Source: CANJDH01 sp964443245 (lineage in GTDB: Bacteria > Pseudomonadota > Gammaproteobacteria > Burkholderiales > JAEUOS01). Taken from it: a stretch of DNA of 13,441 bases. A program made the position numbers and the translations under genes. The notes beneath the pieces were generated by a model. The model was given only the letters and a program-made list of their open reading frames with translations. It did no database searches and had not been told where the DNA came from. Location: assembly GCA_964443245.1 (NCBI GenBank), contig CAYUEG010000109.1:1-13441 (forward strand), read 5' to 3'. Shown here in pieces: positions 6,334-12,889 of the stretch. Every line of letters begins with the position of its first letter. Position 1 is the first letter of the stretch.

Positions 6334-6996
6334 TTACTTGGCGGGGCCATCAAGCACGCGAATGCTTTCAATCAACACCGGCGTGTTTGGCACGTTCTGG
6401 TGGCCGCCGCTATTGCCGGTCGGGACAGCCTTGATCCTGTCGACCACGTCCATGCCTTTGGTGACCTTGCCGAACACGGTATAGCCCCACAGTTGTGGGG
6501 CATTGACCAGATTGGCGCGTGGCACGTTTTCATAGACGCGTCCCTGGTATTCGAAGCGGGGCACCGGATCACCCGGGGGGATGATCGTCGGGTTGAGGAA
6601 ATCATTGTCTTTGGTGTTGATGAAGAACTGCGAGGTGGCCGAATGCGGGTCATTGGTGCGCGCCATGGCCAATGTGCCGACGTCGTTCTTGCCACCTTTG
6701 GCCATGGATTCGCGGCCCTCATGCTGGATCGGCAGGCGGGTTTCCTTCTGCTTCATGTCCGGCGTAAAGCCGCCGCCCTGGATCATGAAGTCGGGGATCA
6801 CGCGATGGAAGATGGTGCCGTTGTAGAAGCCAGCCTTGGCGTACTGCACGAAGTTGGCCACACTCTTCGGCGCCTTGTCCGCGTGCAGTTCGGCGGTGAT
6901 CACGCCCATGGACGTCCTGATTTCCACCGTTTGCGCGGCGGCAGCAGAGCAGAGGGCAAAGCCGGCGACACACACCAGCAGCTTGAAGGTTTTCAT
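6334..6996 (-). CDS. ppiA: Periplasmic peptidyl-prolyl cis-trans isomerase (PpiA-like cyclophilin)
   Basis: A secreted cyclophilin of 220 residues. A signal peptide covers about residues 1-21 (MKTFKLLVCVAGFALCSAAAA), with likely cleavage before QTVEIRT, so it should act in the periplasm. Core motifs are FHRVIPDFMIQGGGF, MARTNDPHSATSQFFIN and GYTVFGKVTKGMDVVDRI. Compared with the adjacent PpiB it has an extra segment of about 30 residues after FFINTKDNDFLN, including PPGDPVPRFEYQ, that spaces the two halves of the active site region. The ATG at 6996 follows GGAGAAG (7002-7008) by five bases and is preferred over an upstream in-frame start. It lies 32 bases after the L,D-transpeptidase gene. 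Its role is probably folding of envelope proteins. Confidence 0.92.
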   Translation of the reverse strand: MKTFKLLVCVAGFALCSAAAAQTVEIRTSMGVITAELHADKAPKSVANFVQYAKAGFYNGTIFHRVIPDFMIQGGGFTPDMKQKETRLPIQHEGRESMAKGGKNDVGTLAMARTNDPHSATSQFFINTKDNDFLNPTIIPPGDPVPRFEYQGRVYENVPRANLVNAPQLWGYTVFGKVTKGMDVVDRIKAVPTGNSGGHQNVPNTPVLIESIRVLDGPAK

Positions 6997-7028
6997 CTGT
7001 GCTTCTCCGGGTAAGTTGCGGGCCGCCA

Positions 7029-8222
7029 TCAGGCATTGCCCTCATCAACAATTTTCCAGCGGCCGCCTTCCTTGATCCAGTACATGCGCTTTTTCATGGT
7101 GCCGGACAGGTTGCTTGATTTGTAGTCCTGATCGAATGTGACGACCACCATCTCCTGCTTGCCGGGATAGCGGAACATGCTGATGTTGGCCAGCGACAGC
7201 TTGATCCAGGACTTGGCGGCGTTGACCTGGCGCTTGCGTTCGCTCCATTGTTTCAGGTTCATGCCGTCGCCGTCGAACGCCTTGGCGTAGTGCGAGAGGT
7301 AAGCTTCCGTGTCCCGGCTCTCCCAATCGCGGCGCCACTGCTCGATTGCGTCCCGCAGGGCGACACGCTCGGAATTCCAGTTGTCGAGCGACAGCCATTC
7401 GACATCGTCGCTGATGATGACCGGCGTCAAGCCAACCTGAATCATCGGCCGCAGGATGTTCAGGTCGGCATTGGTCAGTGAGACGCAGCCGTCGGAGGAA
7501 CGCGGGCCGCGCGAGAAGGTGTCGGAGGACGTGCCGTGCAACCAGATACCGGAGCCGCCGCGGCCATGGCGCCGGTCCCAGTCGTTCGGGTAGTTGATCG
7601 GAAACGCGGCATCGCCGTAGCGGTCTGCCAGCTTTTCCTTCGGCAGGCTGGCGGTGACGTGATAGACGCCGATCGGCGTCTTCTGGTCGCCCTCACGGAG
7701 CTTGTCAATGCCGTTCTTGCCGTGGCTCATGTAATAGTCCGCAACGAACCGTGGCTGGCCATTGACGTTCTCGTACACATACAGGCGTGATTTCTTGGTA
7801 TCGACGACGACTGCATGCTTCTGGTCGGGGCGCAGTTGCAGCAGATAGCGCGGGATTTGATCCTTGGGCGGGCGTTCCCGATAGGCCTTGAGCCTGGCAA
7901 CCGCTTCTTCGCGCAGGTCCCTGATGCGGTCCGCAGGGGCATTGGGAGCAGCACCCATGGTACGGATCGGCCGCGCGCGCGCCAGCAGCAGATCTCCCTT
8001 GATCAGGTGCGCCAGCCGGTAATTGGGCTTGGCGCTGATCAGCGCTTCGGTGCGGGCGAGTGCCTGATCAAACTTGCCGGCCTCGATGGATTGAAAGATG
8101 CCGGCCAGGGCATTCTCCACCTCCTCGGTGGAGGAGCGCTGCTGAGCGTAAGCCGGGACCGCTGCCAGTAAAAGTGCGACCAGGAGGGAGATGGCCGCGT
8201 ACTGCCACTTCGTCAATGCCAT
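7029..8222 (-). CDS. Secreted L,D-transpeptidase (YkuD) with C-terminal NTF2-like/Cds6-type domain
   Basis: A 397-residue exported protein. Signal peptide at about 1-27 (hydrophobic ISLLVALLLAAVPAYA). A helical region at 30-125 follows, containing TPR-like helices. The YkuD catalytic domain covers about 135-272, starting HAVVVDTKKSRLYVY. His229 in GIWLHG and Cys246 in SSDGCVSLTN are the expected catalytic residues. The family motif is normally SHGC; here it reads SDGC. Residues ~288-395 form a small NTF2-like domain resembling those attached to L,D-transpeptidases called Cds6. YkuD enzymes cross-link peptidoglycan, attach lipoproteins, or cleave such links; which applies here is unknown. The ATG at 8222 overlaps the stop of the upstream TPR gene in a TGATG junction, so translation is probably coupled. 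An alternative TTG at 8225 is less likely. Confidence 0.88.
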   Translation of the reverse strand: MALTKWQYAAISLLVALLLAAVPAYAQQRSSTEEVENALAGIFQSIEAGKFDQALARTEALISAKPNYRLAHLIKGDLLLARARPIRTMGAAPNAPADRIRDLREEAVARLKAYRERPPKDQIPRYLLQLRPDQKHAVVVDTKKSRLYVYENVNGQPRFVADYYMSHGKNGIDKLREGDQKTPIGVYHVTASLPKEKLADRYGDAAFPINYPNDWDRRHGRGGSGIWLHGTSSDTFSRGPRSSDGCVSLTNADLNILRPMIQVGLTPVIISDDVEWLSLDNWNSERVALRDAIEQWRRDWESRDTEAYLSHYAKAFDGDGMNLKQWSERKRQVNAAKSWIKLSLANISMFRYPGKQEMVVVTFDQDYKSSNLSGTMKKRMYWIKEGGRWKIVDEGNA

Positions 8223-9253
8223 CAACTGCCGCTTCTCTCGTCAACAATCAACCAGGCGCCATCGGTCTTGGTCAATGTCAGGGTTTTGCTGCTGTTCGCA
8301 GAGACAATGTTCGACTTGTAGTGCTGGCGGAATTTTGCAGTAGCGTTGTTGCCGTCAACCTTGACAGCCAGGGAATCGACACGTACCTCAATCTTGCTGG
8401 GTGCTTCAATCCGCTGACGGCGCTCGGTTTCCCACTCGCTGCGTGACTTTCCTCCGGGCACCTTGAAGGACTTGCCATAGCTGGCGAGATAAGCCTTGGA
8501 ATCCTGTTTCGCCCACGCGCGTGCCCAGGCATTGACCGCCGCTGCGACTTCCGCTTCGTCGTTGGCTGGCTTGGCAGGGGGCGTGGATGCGGCAGGCGCT
8601 GCGGCAGCGGTGGTGGCAGCTGCGGCCGCAGCCGGTTTCGCCGCAGCCGTGGCAGGTGTCGGGGTTGGCGGAACGCTGGCACCCGGCAACGGCTTTACTG
8701 CCGCTTGGGCAGAGGGGGTACGGCCACGCGGTGCGCCGCTGCCGATCAGCTCCCTCGCCATGGCAAGCTTGTTGACCGCAGCAGGATTGTTGGAGTCAAG
8801 CTGCAACGCCTTGTCATACGCCTGGCTGGCCAGCTTTGCGTACACATCGCCCAGATTTTCGTGCGCCGTCGCGTAGGAAGGATGCGTGCGGATTGCCATT
8901 TCGAGTGATTGCCGGGCCTTCTCGTATTGCCCCTGTCCGGCAAACAGCACGGCCAGATTGTTGTACGGCTCCGGCAGTTCCGGGAAATCCTCCGTCAGCC
9001 GCGTGAAAAGCGTGATGGCTTCCTGGGTCTTGTTCTGCTCGGTCAGGATCAGTCCCTTGAGGAATCGCCCTTGCGCATCGCGTGGCTTGGTTGCCAGAAA
9101 GCTGTCGACCCGCTGCAACGCCTGATCCAGCTGTCCGCCGCGCAACAGCTTGCCGATATCGGCAATCTCGTCGGCCTGTACCGCACCGGCTGCGCAGACC
9201 AACGCCAATGCCGCACAAGCACGCGCAAAACCTGCAAAAGTCGGAAAAATCAT
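8222..9253 (-). CDS. Secreted TPR-repeat protein with C-terminal NTF2-like domain
   Basis: A 343-residue protein, first gene of the minus-strand run. Signal peptide at 1-27, likely cleaved at AVQA-DEI. TPR-type helical repeats span about 29-170, with clear repeat features in DAQGRFLKGLILTEQNKTQEA, PYNNLAVLFAGQGQYEKARQ and HENLGDVYAKLASQAYDKAL. Residues ~185-232 are an Ala/Pro/Thr-rich flexible linker. Residues ~235-340 form a domain homologous to the C-terminus of the adjacent L,D-transpeptidase: shared are W..W...D..AYL..Y, YKS, and a final W.IVDE. The function is not known; the pairing suggests a partner of the transpeptidase in the periplasm. The ATG at 9253 is the only usual start codon before an in-frame stop at 9269-9271. 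It lacks a Shine-Dalgarno. Confidence 0.85.
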   Translation of the reverse strand: MIFPTFAGFARACAALALVCAAGAVQADEIADIGKLLRGGQLDQALQRVDSFLATKPRDAQGRFLKGLILTEQNKTQEAITLFTRLTEDFPELPEPYNNLAVLFAGQGQYEKARQSLEMAIRTHPSYATAHENLGDVYAKLASQAYDKALQLDSNNPAAVNKLAMARELIGSGAPRGRTPSAQAAVKPLPGASVPPTPTPATAAAKPAAAAAATTAAAAPAASTPPAKPANDEAEVAAAVNAWARAWAKQDSKAYLASYGKSFKVPGGKSRSEWETERRQRIEAPSKIEVRVDSLAVKVDGNNATAKFRQHYKSNIVSANSSKTLTLTKTDGAWLIVDERSGS

Positions 9254-9560
9254 CGTGATATACTCATTTCACTGAAAGTCGTACGCGAAGCGCAATGCCG
9301 TTCCCCCCAGTGGCTCCCGCCAGCAAAGGGGCCAGAGAAATCGTTGCGCGCAAGCCCATGATTTTACCCAATTTGGCGCTGCCCCACCGCCGCCGACCCC
9401 TCTCTCCGGCATTTTTTCTCGCCCCCGACGGCTGCGGCGCCAGCTGCCGCTGTTGAACATTCGAGGGTTGCCCCGCCGGTTGCATCGGCGGCACACATCA
9501 CCCGGGCCCGTCACCGGCGCTTTCAGGGTATTTGGTCAAAACGAGCGGTAAAAGTTCAAC
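9254..9560. other. Divergent intergenic region between the TPR gene and cysS
   Basis: About 307 bases without a credible gene. It should hold promoters for both the minus-strand cluster and cysS, but no convincing -35/-10 pair is visible. A TATATC hexamer lies at 9257-9262 on the minus strand, only four bases from the TPR gene ATG. A 6-pair hairpin CCGCCG (9473-9478) with CGGCGG (9486-9491) lies 70 bases before cysS. The middle part is C-rich low-complexity sequence with a T6 run at 9412-9417. No tRNA, riboswitch or T-box could be recognised. Confidence 0.5.
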
Positions 9561-10964
9561 ATGAAAATCTTCAACACGCTGAAACGCGAAAAGCAGGAAT
9601 TTGTGCCGATTGTCGCCGGCAAGGTCGGCATGTACGTGTGCGGAATGACCGTCTACGACTACTGCCACATCGGCCATGCGCGCGTGATGGTGGTGTTCGA
9701 CATGGTGCAGCGCTGGCTGCGCACCTCGGGCTATGACGTGACTTATGTGCGCAACATCACCGACATCGACGACAAGATCATCAAGCGCGCCGTGGAAAAT
9801 GGTGAAACCATCTCGCAACTGACCAATCGCTTCATTGGCTTCATGGACGAAGATGCCGCCGCACTTGGCGTGCAAAAGCCGGATCACGAGCCGCGCGCCA
9901 CGCAGTACGTGCCGCAGATGCTGTCGATGATCGGCAAGCTGGAAGCCAACGGGCTGGCCTACCGGGCTGATGATGGTGACGTCAACTTCGCGGTGCGCGG
10001 CTTTGCCGGCTATGGCAAGCTGTCGGGCAAATCACTCGACGAGCTGCGCGCCGGCGAGCGCGTCGACGTCAACTCGACCAAGCGCGACCCGCTCGACTTT
10101 GTGCTCTGGAAGAGCGCCAAGCCGACCGAGCCTGCCGATACGCGCTGGGATTCTCAGTGGGGCGTCGGTCGTCCCGGCTGGCACATCGAATGCTCGGCCA
10201 TGTCATCCGAGCTGCTCGGCACGACATTCGACATTCACGGTGGCGGAGCCGACCTGCAGTTTCCCCACCACGAAAACGAGATCGCGCAGAGCGAAGGCGC
10301 GAACCAGTGCACCTTCGTCAACACTTTCATGCACAACGGCTTCGTGCGCGTCGACGACGAGAAGATGTCCAAGTCGCTGGGCAATTTCTTCACCATCCGC
10401 GAGGTGCTGAAGAAGTATGACGCCGAGGTGGTCCGCTTTTTCATCCTGCGCGCGCATTACCGCAGCCCGCTCAACTATTCGGATGCGCACCTGGACGACG
10501 CCAAGGCATCACTGACGCGCTTGTACACGGCCCTGAAACCCTTGGTGGGAGCGGGTGTTGGGGTAGATGCGGCCAAGAGTATTGACTGGAGCGGCTCTCC
10601 ACATGCCGCCCGTTTCAAAGAGGCGATGGACGACGACTTCAACTCGCCGATCGCCATCTCGGTCCTGTTTGACCTCGCCAACGAAGTCAACCGTACCGGC
10701 AGCCTCGACACGGCAGCGCAGCTCAAAGCGCTCGCGGGCGTGATGGGTTTGCTTGATCGTGACCCTCAGGCGTTCCTGCAGGCGGCAGGGGGTGATGCCG
10801 TCGGCCTCGCGCCGGATGCGATCGAAGCGCAGATCGCTGCGCGCAAGAACGCCAAACTGGCCAGGGACTTCAAGCAGGCCGACGCGATTCGCGCCGAACT
10901 GCTCGCGCAGGGAATCGTGCTGGAAGACAAGCCGGGTGGCGCAACGGAGTGGCGGCGCGCCTGA
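9561..10964 (+). CDS. cysS: Cysteinyl-tRNA synthetase
   Basis: Charges tRNA-Cys with cysteine; a cytoplasmic class I synthetase of 467 residues (E. coli 461). It begins MKIFNTLKREKQEFVPI. The HIGH motif is at 36-39, and KMSKS at 268-272 in VDDEKMSKSLGNFF. Expected zinc ligands are present: Cys27 in YVCGMTVYD, the Cys of GWHIECSAMS, and His/Glu of FPHHENEIAQSE. The C-terminal helical domain includes ARDFKQADAIRAELLAQGI and ends in ATEWRRA, as in the family. The upstream Shine-Dalgarno is weak. It is divergent from the ppiB/lpxH strand, as cysS is from ppiB-lpxH in E. coli, although here three more genes lie between. A DUF962 gene follows after 47 bases. Confidence 0.97.
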   Translation: MKIFNTLKREKQEFVPIVAGKVGMYVCGMTVYDYCHIGHARVMVVFDMVQRWLRTSGYDVTYVRNITDIDDKIIKRAVENGETISQLTNRFIGFMDEDAAALGVQKPDHEPRATQYVPQMLSMIGKLEANGLAYRADDGDVNFAVRGFAGYGKLSGKSLDELRAGERVDVNSTKRDPLDFVLWKSAKPTEPADTRWDSQWGVGRPGWHIECSAMSSELLGTTFDIHGGGADLQFPHHENEIAQSEGANQCTFVNTFMHNGFVRVDDEKMSKSLGNFFTIREVLKKYDAEVVRFFILRAHYRSPLNYSDAHLDDAKASLTRLYTALKPLVGAGVGVDAAKSIDWSGSPHAARFKEAMDDDFNSPIAISVLFDLANEVNRTGSLDTAAQLKALAGVMGLLDRDPQAFLQAAGGDAVGLAPDAIEAQIAARKNAKLARDFKQADAIRAELLAQGIVLEDKPGGATEWRRA

Positions 10965-10999
10965 GTTTTTGCTATCTTGGCTGCCGGGGCGAATTCCCG

Positions 11000-11004
11000 A
11001 GGAG
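11000..11004 (+). promoter_or_regulatory. Ribosome binding site of the DUF962 gene
   Basis: AGGAG seven bases before ATG 11012. It decides this start against a longer in-frame extension that overlaps the end of cysS. Confidence 0.7.
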
Positions 11005-11011
11005 ACAAACC

Positions 11012-11536
11012 ATGAAAAGCGGCCTCGACCAGCTTTCAAAGTACGCCGAGTATCACCGTGACCGGCGCAACATTGCGACGCATCTCGTCGGCGTGCCGAT
11101 GATCGTGTTCGCCGTGGTGACCCTGTTGTCGCGGCCCGGCTTTGAGGTTGCCGGCCTGCCACTCACGCCGGCCTGGATCACGCTGCTGATCGCCGGCTTG
11201 TACTACCTTCTGCTCGATGCCGCATTGGGTGTCACGCTGGTTGCGATCATTGCAGCGATGACCTGGGGTGGCGGGCAGATTGCAGCGATGAGCACGTCCG
11301 TGTGGCTGTCAACAGGCGTTGGGATGTTCGTGATCGGCTGGATCATCCAGTTCGTCGGGCACTACTACGAAGGCCGCAAGCCAGCCTTTGTAGATGACAT
11401 CCTCGGCCTGGTGATCGGGCCGCTTTTCGTCTGGGCCGAAGTGGTGTTTTCACTCGGCATGAGGCAAGGCTTGCAGAAAGACATTGAAGCGCGCGTCGGT
11501 CCGACCCATGTGCGCGACATGAAAAAAGTCGCTTAG
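11012..11536 (+). CDS. DUF962 / Mpo1-like membrane protein
   Basis: A 174-residue protein with about four membrane segments. The N-terminal MKSGLDQLSKYAEYHRDRRN followed by ATHLVGVPMIVFAV is the family signature, with conserved His in YHRD and THLVG. A second signature, QFVGHYYEGRKPAFVDD, lies near residues 114-130. Yeast Mpo1 of this family is an iron-dependent dioxygenase that shortens 2-hydroxy fatty acids by alpha-oxidation, and the conserved histidines are its metal ligands. The bacterial members are largely uncharacterised, so the reaction here is inferred only. The start at 11012 is chosen from AGGAG seven bases upstream. It probably shares a transcript with cysS (47-base gap) and is followed by a clear terminator. 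Confidence 0.88.
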   Translation: MKSGLDQLSKYAEYHRDRRNIATHLVGVPMIVFAVVTLLSRPGFEVAGLPLTPAWITLLIAGLYYLLLDAALGVTLVAIIAAMTWGGGQIAAMSTSVWLSTGVGMFVIGWIIQFVGHYYEGRKPAFVDDILGLVIGPLFVWAEVVFSLGMRQGLQKDIEARVGPTHVRDMKKVA

Positions 11537-11571
11537 GAAACTGATCGGGGGCCATGTTTCCTGAAGCCCCC
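11535..11571. repeat. Two overlapping inverted repeats after the DUF962 gene
   Basis: AGGAAAC (11535-11541) is perfectly repeated in reverse as GTTTCCT (11556-11562). GGGGGC (11547-11552) pairs with GCCCCC (11566-11571). The arms interleave, so in RNA only one hairpin can form simply, or both as a pseudoknot. The first arm begins within the stop codon. No T-run follows either. They may help the terminator just downstream, or be chance. Confidence 0.4.
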
Positions 11572-11582
11572 AAAATGCGACA

Positions 11583-11608
11583 GGCCGCCGAGAGGCGGCC
11601 ATTTTTTT
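11583..11608 (+). terminator. Intrinsic terminator of cysS - DUF962
   Basis: A perfect 7-pair GC stem, GGCCGCC (11583-11589) with GGCGGCC (11594-11600), closed by a GAGA tetraloop of the GNRA type, followed by A and seven T (11602-11608). It is a textbook Rho-independent terminator on the plus strand, 47 bases after the DUF962 stop and just before the convergent end of dnaJ. Confidence 0.95.
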
Positions 11609-11617
11609 CGCCAGCGA

Positions 11618-12751
11618 TCAAGCGCCGAAGAAATCCTTCATCTTGTCCATGAAGGACTTTTCCTTCGGACTGTGCTTGCCTGAATCCTTGCGGTTGATCT
11701 CATCAAACTCGCGCAGCAACTCCTTTTGACGCGCCGTCAGATGCACCGGAGTTTCAATCACGACGTGACAGTACAGGTCGCCGGGGGCGCTGGAGCGCAC
11801 GCCCTTGATGCCCTTGCCCCGCAAGCGAAAGGTCTTGCCTGACTGGGTTTCGGCCGGGACCTTGATTTCGGCACGGCCATCGAGCGTGGGAATCGCAACT
11901 TCGCCTCCCAAGGCGGCAGTGGCGAAGCCGATCGGCATTTCGCAGTGAAGATCGTCCCCTTCACGCTGGAACACCGGATGCGGTTTCAGGGTCATCTGCA
12001 CGTACAGATCACCCGGGGGCCCGCCATTCATGCCCGGCTCGCCGTTGCCTGTCAACCGGATGCGATCCCCTTCATCCACACCGGCCGGAATCTTGACCGA
12101 CAGCGTCTTGTGTTTCTTGACCCGACCCGCACCGTTGCACGGCTTGCACGGATCGGACACCACCTTGCCGGTGCCGTGGCAGGTAGGGCAGGTTTGCTGA
12201 ATCGAGAAAAATCCCTGCTGCATCCTCACCTGGCCGGCACCATTGCAGGTGTGGCAGGTCTTGGGCGAGGTACCGGGCTTGGCGCCGGTACCGTGGCAGA
12301 CCTCGCACTCCTCGGCGGCCGGAATCCGAATCTGGGTCTCATGGCCGCGGGCGGCCTGTTCGAGGGTGATCTCCATGTTGTAGCGCAGGTCGGCGCCACG
12401 ATAGACATTCGAGCCTCCGCGCTGGCGACCGCCGCCACCGAAGATTCCCTCAAAGATGTCGCCGAACGCATCGGCGAAGCCGCCCATGCCAGCGGCGCCA
12501 GGGCCGGCGCCGACCGAAGGATCCACACCCGCATGGCCAAACCGGTCGTAGGCCTGGCGCTTGCTGGCATCGGACAGCACTTCGTAGGCCTCTTTGGCTT
12601 CCTTGAATTTCTCCTCGGAACCTTTGCCGGTGTCCCCCTGGTTGCGGTCAGGGTGGTACTTCATCGCCAGCTTGCGATAGGCCTTCTTGATCTCGTCTTC
12701 ATCGGCGTCCTTGTTGACGCCGAGAACCTCGTAAAAGTCACGTTTTGCCAT
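11618..12751 (-). CDS. dnaJ: Chaperone protein DnaJ
   Basis: The Hsp40 co-chaperone that binds unfolded clients and stimulates the ATPase of DnaK. The protein is 377 residues (E. coli 376). The J domain is at about 5-70 with HPD at 33-35. The Gly/Phe region at ~75-113 includes GDIFEGIFGGGG. The zinc region has four CxxC pairs at 149-152, 166-169, 188-191 and 202-205, each followed by GxG. C-terminal client-binding domains include the segments FRLRGKGIKGV and PGDLYCHVVIETP. The end KDFFGA is typical. ATG 12751 is chosen over TTG 12754; GAGAG (12758-12762) lies six bases upstream. It follows dnaK after 138 bases, the usual dnaK-dnaJ order. Confidence 0.97.
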   Translation of the reverse strand: MAKRDFYEVLGVNKDADEDEIKKAYRKLAMKYHPDRNQGDTGKGSEEKFKEAKEAYEVLSDASKRQAYDRFGHAGVDPSVGAGPGAAGMGGFADAFGDIFEGIFGGGGRQRGGSNVYRGADLRYNMEITLEQAARGHETQIRIPAAEECEVCHGTGAKPGTSPKTCHTCNGAGQVRMQQGFFSIQQTCPTCHGTGKVVSDPCKPCNGAGRVKKHKTLSVKIPAGVDEGDRIRLTGNGEPGMNGGPPGDLYVQMTLKPHPVFQREGDDLHCEMPIGFATAALGGEVAIPTLDGRAEIKVPAETQSGKTFRLRGKGIKGVRSSAPGDLYCHVVIETPVHLTARQKELLREFDEINRKDSGKHSPKEKSFMDKMKDFFGA

Positions 12752-12779
12752 CAATTGCTCTCATGCGGATAAACAACTC

Positions 12780-12832
12780 GGCCGGACCGAGCAGGGCGCG
12801 GGCTGCGCACACTCGAATCCGGCCACTGCTCG
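12780..12832 (-). repeat. Interleaved inverted repeats in the dnaK-dnaJ spacer
   Basis: The 138-base spacer (12752-12889) contains two perfect 7-base inverted repeats. GGCCGGA (12780-12786) is the reverse complement of TCCGGCC (12818-12824). CGAGCAG (12788-12794) is the reverse complement of CTGCTCG (12826-12832). Both pairs have exactly the same offset of 38 bases, and the arms are interleaved. In the dnaK-dnaJ mRNA they could form either of two hairpins or a pseudoknot-like fold, about 28 bases before the dnaJ start. A role in the relative expression of dnaK and dnaJ is inference. No promoter was recognised in the spacer. Confidence 0.5.
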
Positions 12833-12889
12833 ATCAGGCGCCGCGCGATGCTGCGGCTCACCAGGAGGACGAACGCCCAGCCCGCCCGG

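Noticed and set aside
6934..6996. Possible lipobox in the PpiA signal peptide (FALC).
   Set aside because: Positions before the Cys do not match a lipobox (Phe-Ala-Leu), and a normal signal peptidase site AAAA before QTVE is present.
5791..7014. A 407-codon open frame on the plus strand across ppiA and ppiB, with an internally repeated protein sequence.
   Set aside because: It is antisense to two well-supported cyclophilin genes. Its internal repeat only mirrors the similarity of the two paralogs, and its composition is that of a reverse-frame shadow in GC-rich DNA.
9392..9417. T6 run preceded by GCCG / CGGC as a terminator between the TPR gene and cysS.
   Set aside because: The stem is four pairs with an 11-base loop, and no gene ends there; both neighbours start away from this region.
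9254..9560. T-box or other leader RNA for cysS.
   Set aside because: No T-box sequence or convincing specifier structure was seen, and such leaders are not expected in this bacterial group.
11945..12772. A 275-codon plus-strand open frame opposite dnaJ.
   Set aside because: dnaJ is unambiguous; the opposite frame is a shadow without a known motif.
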